From an uncultured Hymenobacter sp. (GTDB lineage Bacteria; Bacteroidota; Bacteroidia; Cytophagales; Hymenobacteraceae), in assembly GCA_913776615.1 (NCBI GenBank), contig CAJYPK010000047.1:144973-208972 (forward strand): a stretch of DNA of 64,000 bases. Direction: 5' to 3'. Of the stretch, positions 43,430 to 51,433 are shown one piece after another. Made by a program: the position numbers and the translations under genes. Position 1 is the stretch's first letter; each line of letters starts with the position of its first letter. Under the pieces are notes generated by a model. That model saw only the letters and a list, made by a program, of their open reading frames with translations. It was not told the DNA's origin and searched no databases.

Positions 43430-44092
43430 ATGGCATCACAATCAGTACTTAATCTTATTATTCCGCTAGCGAGCGCGGTGGCTGTAGTGCTCATTTCCTC
43501 CGCTACAAGTGTATGGTTGAAAAGGCTAGATGTGAAGCAGAAAAAAGCTGACCACAAGCAGGAATTGAGTAAACTATTGCTAGGGAAGAAACTCGAAGCA
43601 GGAGAAGCCTTTATAGCCGGCGTGGTGGCACTCATCAATCAACTCGATAGCTTGCGCGTACTGATAATAGCTGGGATGCCTGGCGAGGAAGATGACCTTT
43701 ATTATAGTCACTTGCAGAAGGCATTTCAGGAGTTGCAAAATCTTACCAACTCTCTGATGACGAAGGAGCGCAATGCTGCTTACTTGTACTTTGACGCTAG
43801 GATTTTAGAGCAAGAGACAGACTCGGAAATTCCACATCTCATTCAATTAGAGAAAACGCTCATAGGTTGTATCACAGATAAGAACGCCATGGAAAAGCTA
43901 CTTGAAGAGGAAAGAGCAGATAGACATAGAAGCGAGGGCCTTTTATGGAATTATAAGGAGAACTCTAAAAAACTAAGCCGAACTCTGGAAGAGTACGCCG
44001 AGGCCATTTTAGGGCATCGGGCGTATTTGGTGCGCCTGTGTGGTATACTTCGAGAGCAGTTGGCTAAATATGACTTATCTAGCCTTGCGTAA
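43430..44092 (+). CDS. Membrane-anchored coiled-coil protein, unknown
   Basis: This encodes 220 residues: one N-terminal membrane helix (LIIPLASAVAVVLISSATSV), then a charged cytoplasmic body (LDVKQKKADHKQELSKLLLG) with long helices and a C-terminal coiled coil (EERADRHRSEGLLWNYKENS). AT-richer than phage genes. It is separated from the helicase by a terminator, so it is its own unit, but it could be an accessory of the neighbouring putative defence genes. Family unknown. Confidence 0.7.
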   Translation: MASQSVLNLIIPLASAVAVVLISSATSVWLKRLDVKQKKADHKQELSKLLLGKKLEAGEAFIAGVVALINQLDSLRVLIIAGMPGEEDDLYYSHLQKAFQELQNLTNSLMTKERNAAYLYFDARILEQETDSEIPHLIQLEKTLIGCITDKNAMEKLLEEERADRHRSEGLLWNYKENSKKLSRTLEEYAEAILGHRAYLVRLCGILREQLAKYDLSSLA

Positions 44093-44142
44093 GTAAAAAA
44101 TCCTTGCTACTTCCAGCACCAGATAGACTACTCAGCCTTCGC

Positions 44143-44325
44143 CCAGTACGAATACCTACCCCTGGCCGGGGCTTCGGCGGGCCTGAGCGCCGGGGGTGGC
44201 CGCAGTAGTTAGCCGGGCGCTGGGCATGGTCACCGAGCATGCAAAGCATGCTTAGGATGCTTTGCATCGTGGTATACACTGTATACATGGTATACAATGT
44301 ATACAGTAAGGGAGGTGAGCAGACG
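44143..44325 (+). repeat. Composite dispersed repeat with a GTATAC array (copy A)
   Basis: The first ~80 bases read in frame as QYEYLPLAGASAGLSAGGGR then S-S-stop and recur at 54527, 60098 and partly 58771. They are followed by an inverted repeat GCAAAGCAT/ATGCTTTGC and four GTATAC hexamers at 44272, 44281, 44290 and 44299, exactly 9 bp apart. The copy at 60098-60272 has the same order. The 44093-44404 gap holds no gene. Confidence 0.75.
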
Positions 44326-44357
44326 CTTCATGTCGAGGCGCTGAGAGCCGTAGGTAA

Positions 44358-44389
44358 TAAAAAAAGCCCCGCGTTAACGGGGCTTTTTT
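44358..44389. terminator. Terminator hairpin between convergent cargo genes
   Basis: A GCCCCG / CGGGGC stem is flanked by A- and T-tracts, so it works on both strands. It serves the leftward T9SS gene that ends at 44405. Confidence 0.85.
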
Positions 44390-44404
44390 GTGGAGTACAT
44401 CCAT

Positions 44405-47400
44405 CTATGGCTCGACTGTCCAACGCGTGGTCCAAATTTGGGCGCCGGCCGTGATAGTTACCGAGTAGATACCGGCCGCGGTGGTAGCCGGCAGCAGTAA
44501 GGGCACATCAGCAGCGTAGGTAGCAGGCTGAAACTGCTGCGTGGTGATGACGCGGCCCAGCACGTCTGTCACGCGCACGAGTACTTTCTGGTCGGCCAAG
44601 CCGCGCAGAGCCAAACGCCCGCTGGCCGTGCCAGCTACGGGGTTGGGATACACGTTGGCCTGGGCTGCCTCGCGGGCTGTAGTCGCGAGCGTTACCACGG
44701 CGCTGTAGCTCGTTTTTCCATCCCGGTCTACCTGGCGCAGACGGTAGTAGGCCAAGCCGGTGAGGGGCTGCGGGTCGCGCAGCTCGTAGGCGCGCGAGAG
44801 GCTGCTGGCTCCCGCGGCGGTCCGGCGGCCCACTTCGTAATAGGCTACGCCATCCACCGAGCGCTCGACGGCGAAGTAGTCGCTGTTCAGTTCCGAGGCC
44901 GTCGCCCACCGTAGTACGGCTTGGTATTCATTCTGTAGCACGGCCTGGAAAGACATCAACTGCACAGGCAGCGGCGCAGAGTCGTTACGGGTGTAACGGA
45001 TGGGGGCCGTCCAGAACTTGTCGCCATCGTTTTGCGTGATGACGGCATAGTAGTAATAGGTAGCTTGGTCGGGAATGTTGTCGGTGTAGGTCAGCGTGGA
45101 GCTACCCGCGCTGGTGGTGAGCTGCGTAGCCGTGGCGCTGCCGCCGGGAATGCCCGAGAACAACGCAATGGACGAGACGGCGTCGTTGACGTCGGGGTCG
45201 GTTACGGTCACGGTAAAGGACGGGGTGCCGCGCCGGGACAGCACACTGCCCATTGGTTGACCAGCTACGGTAAAAGTCACCTCCGTATTATCGTCGTCGG
45301 CGGCGTAGAAGCGGCGTTGCTGCAGGGCATCGAGCAGGGCCGGCCGGGTCAGGGTATTGGCCAGCACGACGAGGCGGCCGTGGGTGGAGCGGCCGAACAC
45401 ACTGTAGTGCGAATCGTGGTCAATCGTGGGGCCGACGTGGTAGCCCTGGCGCAGTGCCTCCTTAAAACGGGGCTCGAACGTACTCGTGCTGGGGTTGCTG
45501 TAGTCAGTGGCCGTAGAGAACGCCGGCCCCGAGCGCATGGCTGAGCCAACCAGGGCTTGGGCCGTGGTCGAGTTGAGTGGCGAGGTCAACAAGCTGTTGT
45601 AGTCGCCGCTCTGCGGGTGAGCCAGGTAGGCGATAGCTCCCGGCCGCTGGGCGACAATGGAAAACAGGGTGGTATAGTCGCCCTTCGGGGAATACACGTC
45701 GTAATTGCCGGCCTCCCAGCCAATGAGCTTATCGTAGTTGTAAATGATGACGTGTCCGCCGCCGCTGATTGTGCCGTATTCCATCCCGTAGAGTGTCACG
45801 AAGGTGCCGTCCACGTTGGCCGCGTCGGCCTGGGCCAACCCCTTGGCGTAGTTGGGTAAGCTCATCCCGGCCTGGCTGTGGTTGTGCTCGCTGATGCCCA
45901 TAAAGTCGAACTGCTGCGCCTGGCGGCCCAGGGCGTAGTCGTCGGCAGGCGTTGAAGCCCCCGAGGTCGAGGCATCCTTGTTACCGTCCGAATAGCCCGA
46001 ATGCCCGTGCAGGTTACCCCGGAAGAAGCGGTAGCTACTCGATACGGGCGGAGAGGGTACTACGCCCGAGGCAGTGGCTGGGGTAGTGGTCAGGTAGGCC
46101 GCCGAGCAGCCGTTACCGTTAAACTCGTATACCGCTGCGTAATACGTCTGCCCGACCGTCAGGCCCGAGACGGTGACGCTGCTACCGGTGCCAACATACA
46201 CGACGTATTCGTCACTGCTCAGCGCAGCCCCCGAGCCGTACCGGCTGTTGGCTGCGTAGCCCGTAGCGTCAATCGGCGTTGCAGCCACCGCCTGGGCCGG
46301 GCGCACGACCACCAGGCGGCTCGCCCCATTCCCATTTTGCCAGCTGAAGGTCAAGCTACCACTGCCAATCGTAGGCGGCGTAGCAGTGGCCGCGCTCGCG
46401 GGTGTTGTGGGCTTGGCCTCGACTACGCAAGGCGGCGTAGTAAAGGAGCCCGACAGCGGAGCGGCTTGCAGGTAATTGGCTGCGCAGCCGGTGCCGTTGG
46501 CCTCGTACACGGTATAGTAGTAAGTCGTGTTGGCTTGCAGGTTGGTCAGGTTGACGCTCGTCCCCGTGCTGTTGTAGACGACGTACTCCCCAGTAGCCGG
46601 CGAAGCGCCGCTCCCATAGGCTGGGTTAGCCGCGTAGGCGGTACCGTCGGTGGGAGTAGAGGTTGGGGCACTACCTGCCCGCAGCAGGGCCAGGCGGGCG
46701 GAACCATTACCCGCCGTAAAGCTCAGCCGAGCGCTGGAGGTGGTAAGCTGGTCGGCTATCGGCGCGCTAGGGCCAACGGTCGGCTCGGCGCCGGGCGAGC
46801 AGGGGGCCGTAATGTAGAGGTTGTCGAAGAGGGCGGCTTCCGTGCCAGTCGTCGCATGGTTCCACAGGCAGCCCAGGTAAGGTAAGCTGTTGCCCGTGTA
46901 GGTCGCATCCGTACCGGTACCAATAGCGCGGAACGTACTGGCTTGACTGGGATCTTCGAAGGAAGTGGTGTTTGTCGAAGCCTCCAGCGTCCAGCTATTA
47001 TCATCGGGGAAATACGAGACGCGCAGGGTAAGGTAGGCCGTGCCGTAGTCGGTACTCGTGGTGAAGACGTTGGTAAGCTTCGAGTTGGCCGTGAGCCCGC
47101 CCGAGAAGCGTACTACCCGGAAGGGATCAGGTGTCCCCGAGTTACCCACAACCACGGCATAGCCGGTGGTGCTGCTGGCCAGCAGGTCCGCCGAGCTGGC
47201 GGCCAGCACGAAGGCCACCCCGTAGTTGTTACCGTCGAAGCCGCTGGGGTTGGTTCGCGACTGACGCACGTTAAACGACCAAGTCAGTTGGCCCGAGTTG
47301 GCGCTGAGTACGGGGTTGTACTGCGTGGCTACACTGCGCACGATGTAATCACGCCCGGCCGTCGTGCCATTTGAGAGCTTGAGCTGGTTGCCAACGATGG

Positions 47401-47569
47401 CGCAGCTGCTCGCGCCAGAGGACTCTACTTCCGTCCAGCCATTGCCGACCGTAGAGTTGTCGGCGCGGTTAAAGTCGTCGAGCAGAGCAACGCCCTGCGC
47501 CTGGGCGTGGGTCCAGCTCAAGCTCCAGATGAAGAGGAGATAAAGACAGTGGGTAAAATTTTTTTTCAT
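44405..47569 (-). CDS. Secreted PHP-type metallohydrolase with a T9SS sorting domain
   Basis: This encodes 1054 residues from ATG 47569 (MKKNFTHCLYLLFIW), a signal peptide ending AQAQG; the upstream start at 47620 is unlikely. Residues about 27-220 are a lectin/LamG-like beta domain (DDFNRADNSTVGNGWTEVES). Two Fn3-like repeats follow. Then comes a PHP/CehA-type metallohydrolase: FFRGNLHGHSGYSDG (HxH), GISEHNHSQAG, IAYLAHPQSGDYN and GPTIDHDSHYS as metal ligands. It ends with a beta domain and a type A T9SS tail (ANVYPNPVAGTASGRL). It is probably surface-exposed or secreted and hydrolyses a phosphoester or similar bond. Its presence inside a prophage is unusual. Confidence 0.85.
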   Translation of the reverse strand: MKKNFTHCLYLLFIWSLSWTHAQAQGVALLDDFNRADNSTVGNGWTEVESSGASSCAIVGNQLKLSNGTTAGRDYIVRSVATQYNPVLSANSGQLTWSFNVRQSRTNPSGFDGNNYGVAFVLAASSADLLASSTTGYAVVVGNSGTPDPFRVVRFSGGLTANSKLTNVFTTSTDYGTAYLTLRVSYFPDDNSWTLEASTNTTSFEDPSQASTFRAIGTGTDATYTGNSLPYLGCLWNHATTGTEAALFDNLYITAPCSPGAEPTVGPSAPIADQLTTSSARLSFTAGNGSARLALLRAGSAPTSTPTDGTAYAANPAYGSGASPATGEYVVYNSTGTSVNLTNLQANTTYYYTVYEANGTGCAANYLQAAPLSGSFTTPPCVVEAKPTTPASAATATPPTIGSGSLTFSWQNGNGASRLVVVRPAQAVAATPIDATGYAANSRYGSGAALSSDEYVVYVGTGSSVTVSGLTVGQTYYAAVYEFNGNGCSAAYLTTTPATASGVVPSPPVSSSYRFFRGNLHGHSGYSDGNKDASTSGASTPADDYALGRQAQQFDFMGISEHNHSQAGMSLPNYAKGLAQADAANVDGTFVTLYGMEYGTISGGGHVIIYNYDKLIGWEAGNYDVYSPKGDYTTLFSIVAQRPGAIAYLAHPQSGDYNSLLTSPLNSTTAQALVGSAMRSGPAFSTATDYSNPSTSTFEPRFKEALRQGYHVGPTIDHDSHYSVFGRSTHGRLVVLANTLTRPALLDALQQRRFYAADDDNTEVTFTVAGQPMGSVLSRRGTPSFTVTVTDPDVNDAVSSIALFSGIPGGSATATQLTTSAGSSTLTYTDNIPDQATYYYYAVITQNDGDKFWTAPIRYTRNDSAPLPVQLMSFQAVLQNEYQAVLRWATASELNSDYFAVERSVDGVAYYEVGRRTAAGASSLSRAYELRDPQPLTGLAYYRLRQVDRDGKTSYSAVVTLATTAREAAQANVYPNPVAGTASGRLALRGLADQKVLVRVTDVLGRVITTQQFQPATYAADVPLLLPATTAAGIYSVTITAGAQIWTTRWTVEP

Positions 47570-47802
47570 GCGGACGTAGCAGGGTAAGTTACAAAAGTAT
47601 ACGCCCAATATTACCTCCACATTACTAATTCATACAACAGATAGACAGGTGATTGTAATTATATTATGAGAGAATCACTGTGTTTTTTAAAGATGCATTG
47701 TCATCTAATTATACAAAAAATATGCGCTTTCTCGATGGGGATTTTCATGCTAACACTACTAGCACCCGGTGCTAACTTGGCGGGCCATTCACTGCCCGCC
47801 CC

Positions 47803-49107
47803 ATGCCCGAGCCTAAGATTCGTTTTTTCCTGCACAGCGTCGCGGCAGCCACTGGGCACCGGGTCATTTACCTCAGCGTGGGGGTAGGGGAGAAGCGCCC
47901 CGTACGCCAGGCCACCGGCTACGCGGCCCATCCCGCCTACTTCAGCCCCGTGGCCCCGCACCTGCGCAAAGGGGCCGACGGCTACCGCACCATCAACGAG
48001 AAGCTCGACGAGCTACGCCTGGCCGTAGCCAAGGCCTGCCGCCGCCTCGAAGACGCCGGCCAACTCAGCAACGCCGCCCTGGCTCCCCTGCTCAAAGCCG
48101 CGGTAGTTGCCCTGGCCGGCCGCCCAGCTAAAGTGGTCCCGGAGGCCCCGGCCGCGCCCAGCGCCTTACCCCTGGCCCAGCAGCCTATGCGGGCCGTGCT
48201 GGCTGCCTGGCAGGCCGACAACGGCGCCCACCTGGCCCAGGCCTACCTCGACCGCAGCAAGCAGTACGTCGATTGGATGGAGCGATTCGATCCGCATGTG
48301 ACTCCGGCCGCCGTGGACGAGCAGTGGGCCAAGCGCTATACCTCGTTTCTGGTGCGCGACACGCCCTTGTTCAACAACACCATTCACCAGCACATCAACA
48401 TGCTGCGCAACCTGGTGGCGCACGCCGGATTACCGACCAAGTTCATCAAGAACGGCTACGCCCACGAGGCCAAGAAGTGCTACCTCACCTGGGAGGAAGT
48501 GCAGCGGCTGCACGCCTGGCAGCCCCCCGCGAATCAGCCCAGCCTGGCCCGCCAGAAAGACGTGTTCGTGGCCCGTTGCCTGTGCGGGCTGCGCTACTCC
48601 GACACCGTGGCATTGCTGCGGCCCCACATCAAGGCCGGCGCGCAGGTCAACCACATCGCCCTCGACCAGCAGAAAACCCGCGCGGCCGTGCAGATTCCCA
48701 TCGTGGCCCTGCTGCAAGAGATTCTTGACAAATACCACGACTGGCCCACCGGGCAGGCGCTGCCCGTAATCTCGCGCCAGCAGACGGGCAACCTCATCAA
48801 GCAGATGCTGCGCGAGGCTGGCATCGACGCGCCCTTCGTGCGGGTGCGCTATAAGGGCACCGTCAAGCACGAGACGATCTTGCCCAAGTGGCAGGCCGCC
48901 TCTACCCACACAGCCCGCCACACCTACGGGGCCTTGCTGGCCAAGATGAAAGTGGACCCCTTGACTATGCGCGACCTGCTGGGCCACGGCAACCTCTCTT
49001 CCACCATGACCTACGTCCACCTGGAGAGCGAGGCCACCGAGCGCACCGTGCTCGATGGCTTCCGCAAGCTCGGCGCGGCCCCGGCCGACGACGCACATAC
49101 GCCCTGA
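47803..49107 (+). CDS. Tyrosine integrase of the prophage
   Basis: This encodes 434 residues. A SAM-like arm-binding/core domain spans about residues 130-215 (YLDRSKQYVDWMERFDPHVT). The catalytic domain carries Arg264 (CLCGLRYSD), His369 and Arg372 (HTARH), His395 (LLGHGNLSSTMTY) and Tyr404. It directs integration into the tRNA-Ser 3' end. It stands immediately left of attR, oriented toward it. Arm-type repeats overlap its 3' end. It is of the Bacteroidota phage_int_SAM_5 type. Confidence 0.93.
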   Translation: MPEPKIRFFLHSVAAATGHRVIYLSVGVGEKRPVRQATGYAAHPAYFSPVAPHLRKGADGYRTINEKLDELRLAVAKACRRLEDAGQLSNAALAPLLKAAVVALAGRPAKVVPEAPAAPSALPLAQQPMRAVLAAWQADNGAHLAQAYLDRSKQYVDWMERFDPHVTPAAVDEQWAKRYTSFLVRDTPLFNNTIHQHINMLRNLVAHAGLPTKFIKNGYAHEAKKCYLTWEEVQRLHAWQPPANQPSLARQKDVFVARCLCGLRYSDTVALLRPHIKAGAQVNHIALDQQKTRAAVQIPIVALLQEILDKYHDWPTGQALPVISRQQTGNLIKQMLREAGIDAPFVRVRYKGTVKHETILPKWQAASTHTARHTYGALLAKMKVDPLTMRDLLGHGNLSSTMTYVHLESEATERTVLDGFRKLGAAPADDAHTP

Positions 49108-49127
49108 AACGTATGTGCGTATGTGCG
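49092..49127. promoter_or_regulatory. Integrase arm-type repeat cluster (right side)
   Basis: CGCACATACG (49092-49101) is inverted to CGTATGTGCG (49110-49119), followed by a direct copy of GTATGTGCG (49119-49127). The same GTATGTGCG occurs at 8643-8651 inside attL and at 49303-49311 beyond attR. Expected recombinase arm sites. Confidence 0.55.
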
Positions 49128-49237
49128 CTGAAATGCGGTGTACACCGCGCTGGCTGCCGGTAAGCGTAGTAAGTGGAACGACGGCGGGCCGCCCGGTAGG
49201 CGCATGTGGGCGCGTATGCGCCGCAACTATTCCGATA

Positions 49238-49287
49238 CCCCCTTCTCCGCTAAAAGCCTCTCTACACCACGTAGAGGGGCTTTTTTG
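49238..49287. other. attR of the prophage
   Basis: The repeat matches attL (8576-8625) with one mismatch: CCCCC, TTCTCCGCTAAAAGCCTC and the hairpin plus T6 tract. The tRNA body does not precede it, so this is the crossover product. What follows is similar to the interior of attL's phage side. Confidence 0.85.
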
Positions 49288-49330
49288 CTGTAGTGTGCGT
49301 GTGTATGTGCGCGTAGCTGGGTAAAATCTG

Positions 49331-49437
49331 CTAGAGCCCTACCCACTGGCGGGCGGCGAGTACGGTGTAGGGCATGCGGTTTTCGTGGGCCTGCCCGCTA
49401 CCCATTTCCCCAGTGCGCAGATTGTAGTTGCATTCCC
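49331..49437 (-). pseudogene. 3' end of a tail-collar fibre gene
   Basis: On the minus strand the frame reads YNLRTGEMGSGQAHENRMPY, then TVLAARQWVGL-stop, almost identical to the C-terminus of the 8669-9535 gene. The rest is missing. The 49440-49900 stretch that follows holds no gene apart from a hairpin (stem AAAGCCC / GGGCTTT, 49820-49847). Confidence 0.8.
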
Positions 49438-49900
49438 GACCCACACCTGATTAGGCACATATGGTGCGGGCTGGTTGAGCAGACCTGCGTAAGCAGGGGC
49501 TACCTTATGCGAAGGGCCGGCCCAACTTCTGCCGGCTGGGTGATTTGGAGGACTATCAAGCCAGCCGGCGGTTGGGGTAGGAGAATAAGCTGGGAGTAGA
49601 CTATCCTAGCGGGTGCCTACTCTTTTACTATCTCGTCATCCTGCTCAGTATACACTACTCTCAGTACCCATGTTTAGGTATTGAGTGCTGGCTTGAATAG
49701 GCCAAGTATTTGTTGCCTTTAGAATGGAAACAAACAATTACATTGCTTATTTATGCCCGCCTTCTCGTATTCGTCACCTGTAAAGGAGATGACACAGCAA
49801 GGTAGTAAGTGGGCATGGAAAAGCCCGACCTTACAAGGCTGGGCTTTCGTATCTACGGGGCATTTGCACCAGCATCCGTAGTTGGGTTGGGGGGCTAATA

Positions 49901-50293
49901 CTACGTGGTAGGCGATAAACCCAGAGGCCTTGGGGGCAGGCGGTGGCCGCTGATGTAGAAATCGATGTACGTGAACTGCTGATCCAACTCGGTATTCCAC
50001 ACAGCTGCTAGTAGCTCACCCCATGTCCGCCAGGTACTGCTCCAGTAGTGACCACTGCTCACCACTGGCATACCGTGTGGGTTCTCCTGATGCCAGTCGC
50101 CGCCCGCCCAGATACCTTGCTCGATAATGGAGCGCCGCACGGCCTCTAAATCCGGGTGCCACTCGGGTGCATACTGCGCAAGGAATTCCGGCCACCGGGC
50201 GACAGTAGCTTCTGTGTCCGATAGGTCGGCTAGGTTGTAGCCGCCGGTGGGAGATGAGTATTCCCAAGGCTGCCAGGATACGGTGAGCGTCAT
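49901..50293 (-). CDS. Hypothetical protein, Trp/Tyr-rich
   Basis: This encodes 130 residues from the ATG at 50293 (MTLTVSWQPWEYSSPTGG). It is rich in Trp and Tyr with a helix EAVRRSIIEQGIWAGGDWHQ. It resembles small immunity-like or DUF proteins in composition, but no family is recognised. It heads a run of three small leftward genes beside the tail-collar remnant. Confidence 0.6.
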   Translation of the reverse strand: MTLTVSWQPWEYSSPTGGYNLADLSDTEATVARWPEFLAQYAPEWHPDLEAVRRSIIEQGIWAGGDWHQENPHGMPVVSSGHYWSSTWRTWGELLAAVWNTELDQQFTYIDFYISGHRLPPRPLGLSPTT

Positions 50294-50336
50294 AGGGCTA
50301 ACAGGGTAGCAGTGGGCCACGAAAAGCCCCGATTGC

Positions 50337-50564
50337 TTATTGGGTGAGGAAATACACAAGTAGCCCCAGGCAGGCCAGTAGTAAGCAGTAGTAGAAGATC
50401 CTGTAAAGTGTGCGTATGGGTGAGGCTGGCTGTGGCAATTCTATCGGCCATTCATCCTCGTAAAAAGGCCCCTGCCACTCGCGCTCTTCCCCGCGCCACT
50501 TGTAGCTGACGTGGGCAGCGAGTGACACCAATGTCAGTAGAAGTAAGGTGAGCAACCAAGTCAT
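50337..50564 (-). CDS. Small two-helix membrane protein
   Basis: This encodes 75 residues with membrane helices at both ends (WLLTLLLLTLVSLAAHV; IFYYCLLLACLGLLVYFLTQ) and a Trp/Glu-rich loop. Function unknown. Confidence 0.6.
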   Translation of the reverse strand: MTWLLTLLLLTLVSLAAHVSYKWRGEEREWQGPFYEDEWPIELPQPASPIRTLYRIFYYCLLLACLGLLVYFLTQ

Positions 50565-50603
50565 AGCGGAGTGCGGGACATTATTCTACGCCCAGGCGGC
50601 GGG

Positions 50604-50864
50604 CTACGAAGCCAGAAATTTAGCAAGCACGAATAGTAAGAATACAAACCCAGCCGCAACCAGCAAAAACACCGTGCAGCCTGATTCTTTATTAGCCTTG
50701 GCAGGGTGCCCAGGTGATACCTCAGGCTCTGCAAACTCGTTCTCAGCACTCGAAAGCCAACTACTCAGGACAGCTAGCCCTGCGATAATAAGCCCAGCGA
50801 TAAGAAAGAATTGAGCGATGCCGCCAAAGAAGTAGGCATTATTCCAAAGGAGCAAGCGGTGCAT
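50604..50864 (-). CDS. Small two-helix membrane protein
   Basis: This encodes 86 residues. Helices FFLIAGLIIAGLAVLSSWL and TVFLLVAAGFVFLLFVLAKF flank an acidic, Pro-containing loop. It is similar in plan to the 50337 gene, suggesting the three small genes belong together. Confidence 0.6.
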   Translation of the reverse strand: MHRLLLWNNAYFFGGIAQFFLIAGLIIAGLAVLSSWLSSAENEFAEPEVSPGHPAKANKESGCTVFLLVAAGFVFLLFVLAKFLAS

Positions 50865-51008
50865 TAGCGGAGGTTACCCATCCAATCCTAGCCGGTCGAT
50901 AATATATTCTGAACGACCCAGCCGAGCGGCCGTGGCCGACTAAGTTAGAGGGCAGACGCGAAAAAGCCCGGCTTTGCAAATTGAGCATACATTGGATTGG
51001 CAAGTATT

Positions 51009-51190
51009 ACTACGGCTCGACTGTCCAGCGTGTGGTCCAAATCTGGGTACCAGCCGTGATAGTTGTCGAGTAGATACCGGCAACTGTAGTTGCTGGTAGT
51101 AGCAGAGGCACATCAGTTGCGTAAGTGGCCAGCTGGCACTGTTGCGTGGCTCGGCACGTCGGTCACACGCACGAGCGCCTTCTGAACTGA
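51009..51190 (-). pseudogene. Fragment of the T9SS-gene 3' end
   Basis: About 180 bases match 44403-44590, including GGCTCGACTGTCCA-CG-GTGGTCCAAAT-TGGG, with scattered substitutions and indels. It encodes only the last residues of the sorting domain (TTRWTVEP-type) in the same orientation. Confidence 0.75.
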
Positions 51191-51317
51191 GCAGTTGAGT
51201 AGAGCTAGGCGGCTTATTGCACCAAGCAGGGCAGCCTCACTATTTCTTTTGATGAAAAGCTGCCCGCGACGGCTAGACACTACACGTAACTGGTTAGGCA
51301 GGCCACTTAGTGTGATA

Positions 51318-51389
51318 ATGAATAATATTCACTTTATTTGGGAGGTGAGAGGGTTTTACGGAGTAGTGTCAGTGCGGCTGCTTGCCTGA
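51318..51389 (+). pseudogene. Repressor C-terminal remnant
   Basis: The frame reads NNIHFIWEVRGFYGVVSVRL then LA-stop. It mirrors the end of the 36607-37419 repressor (DIHSIWEVREFYGVVPVRLL then P-stop). The bulk of the gene is absent. AT-rich cargo starts 45 bases later. Confidence 0.85.
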
Positions 51390-51433
51390 ATAATGTATAA
51401 GTAATTTTTATAATATAATTGAATAAATTTTCA

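Larger units (their letters stand above)
8576..49287. mobile_element. Mu-like contractile-tailed prophage integrated in tRNA-Ser
   Basis: The element runs between the ~50-bp direct repeats. It contains a full set of head genes (small and large terminase, DUF935-type portal, ClpP-like protease, major capsid), contractile-tail genes (sheath, tube, tape measure, gpD-like, gpV-like, J-like baseplate, collar fibre), lysis candidates, replication genes, an S24 repressor and a tyrosine integrase beside attR. Structural proteins resemble Mu-type families, but no Mu transposase A/B was found; integration is by the tyrosine recombinase. No structural gene is visibly broken, so it may be inducible. Cargo lies between the repressor and the integrase. 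Confidence 0.9.

Noticed and set aside
43288..43430. GC-rich minus-strand frame ending VAGAALLLTGLAGAGFA
   Set aside because: It could be the last part of a small membrane protein, but no start or homologue can be shown and it runs under the 43430 gene.
8576..49287. True Mu-type transposition
   Set aside because: Head and tail genes are Mu-like, but no transposase A/B was seen, and a tyrosine integrase with tRNA att repeats explains the insertion.
49719..50000. Minus-strand frame of 93 codons
   Set aside because: It crosses a terminator-like hairpin and overlaps the better supported 49901-50293 gene.
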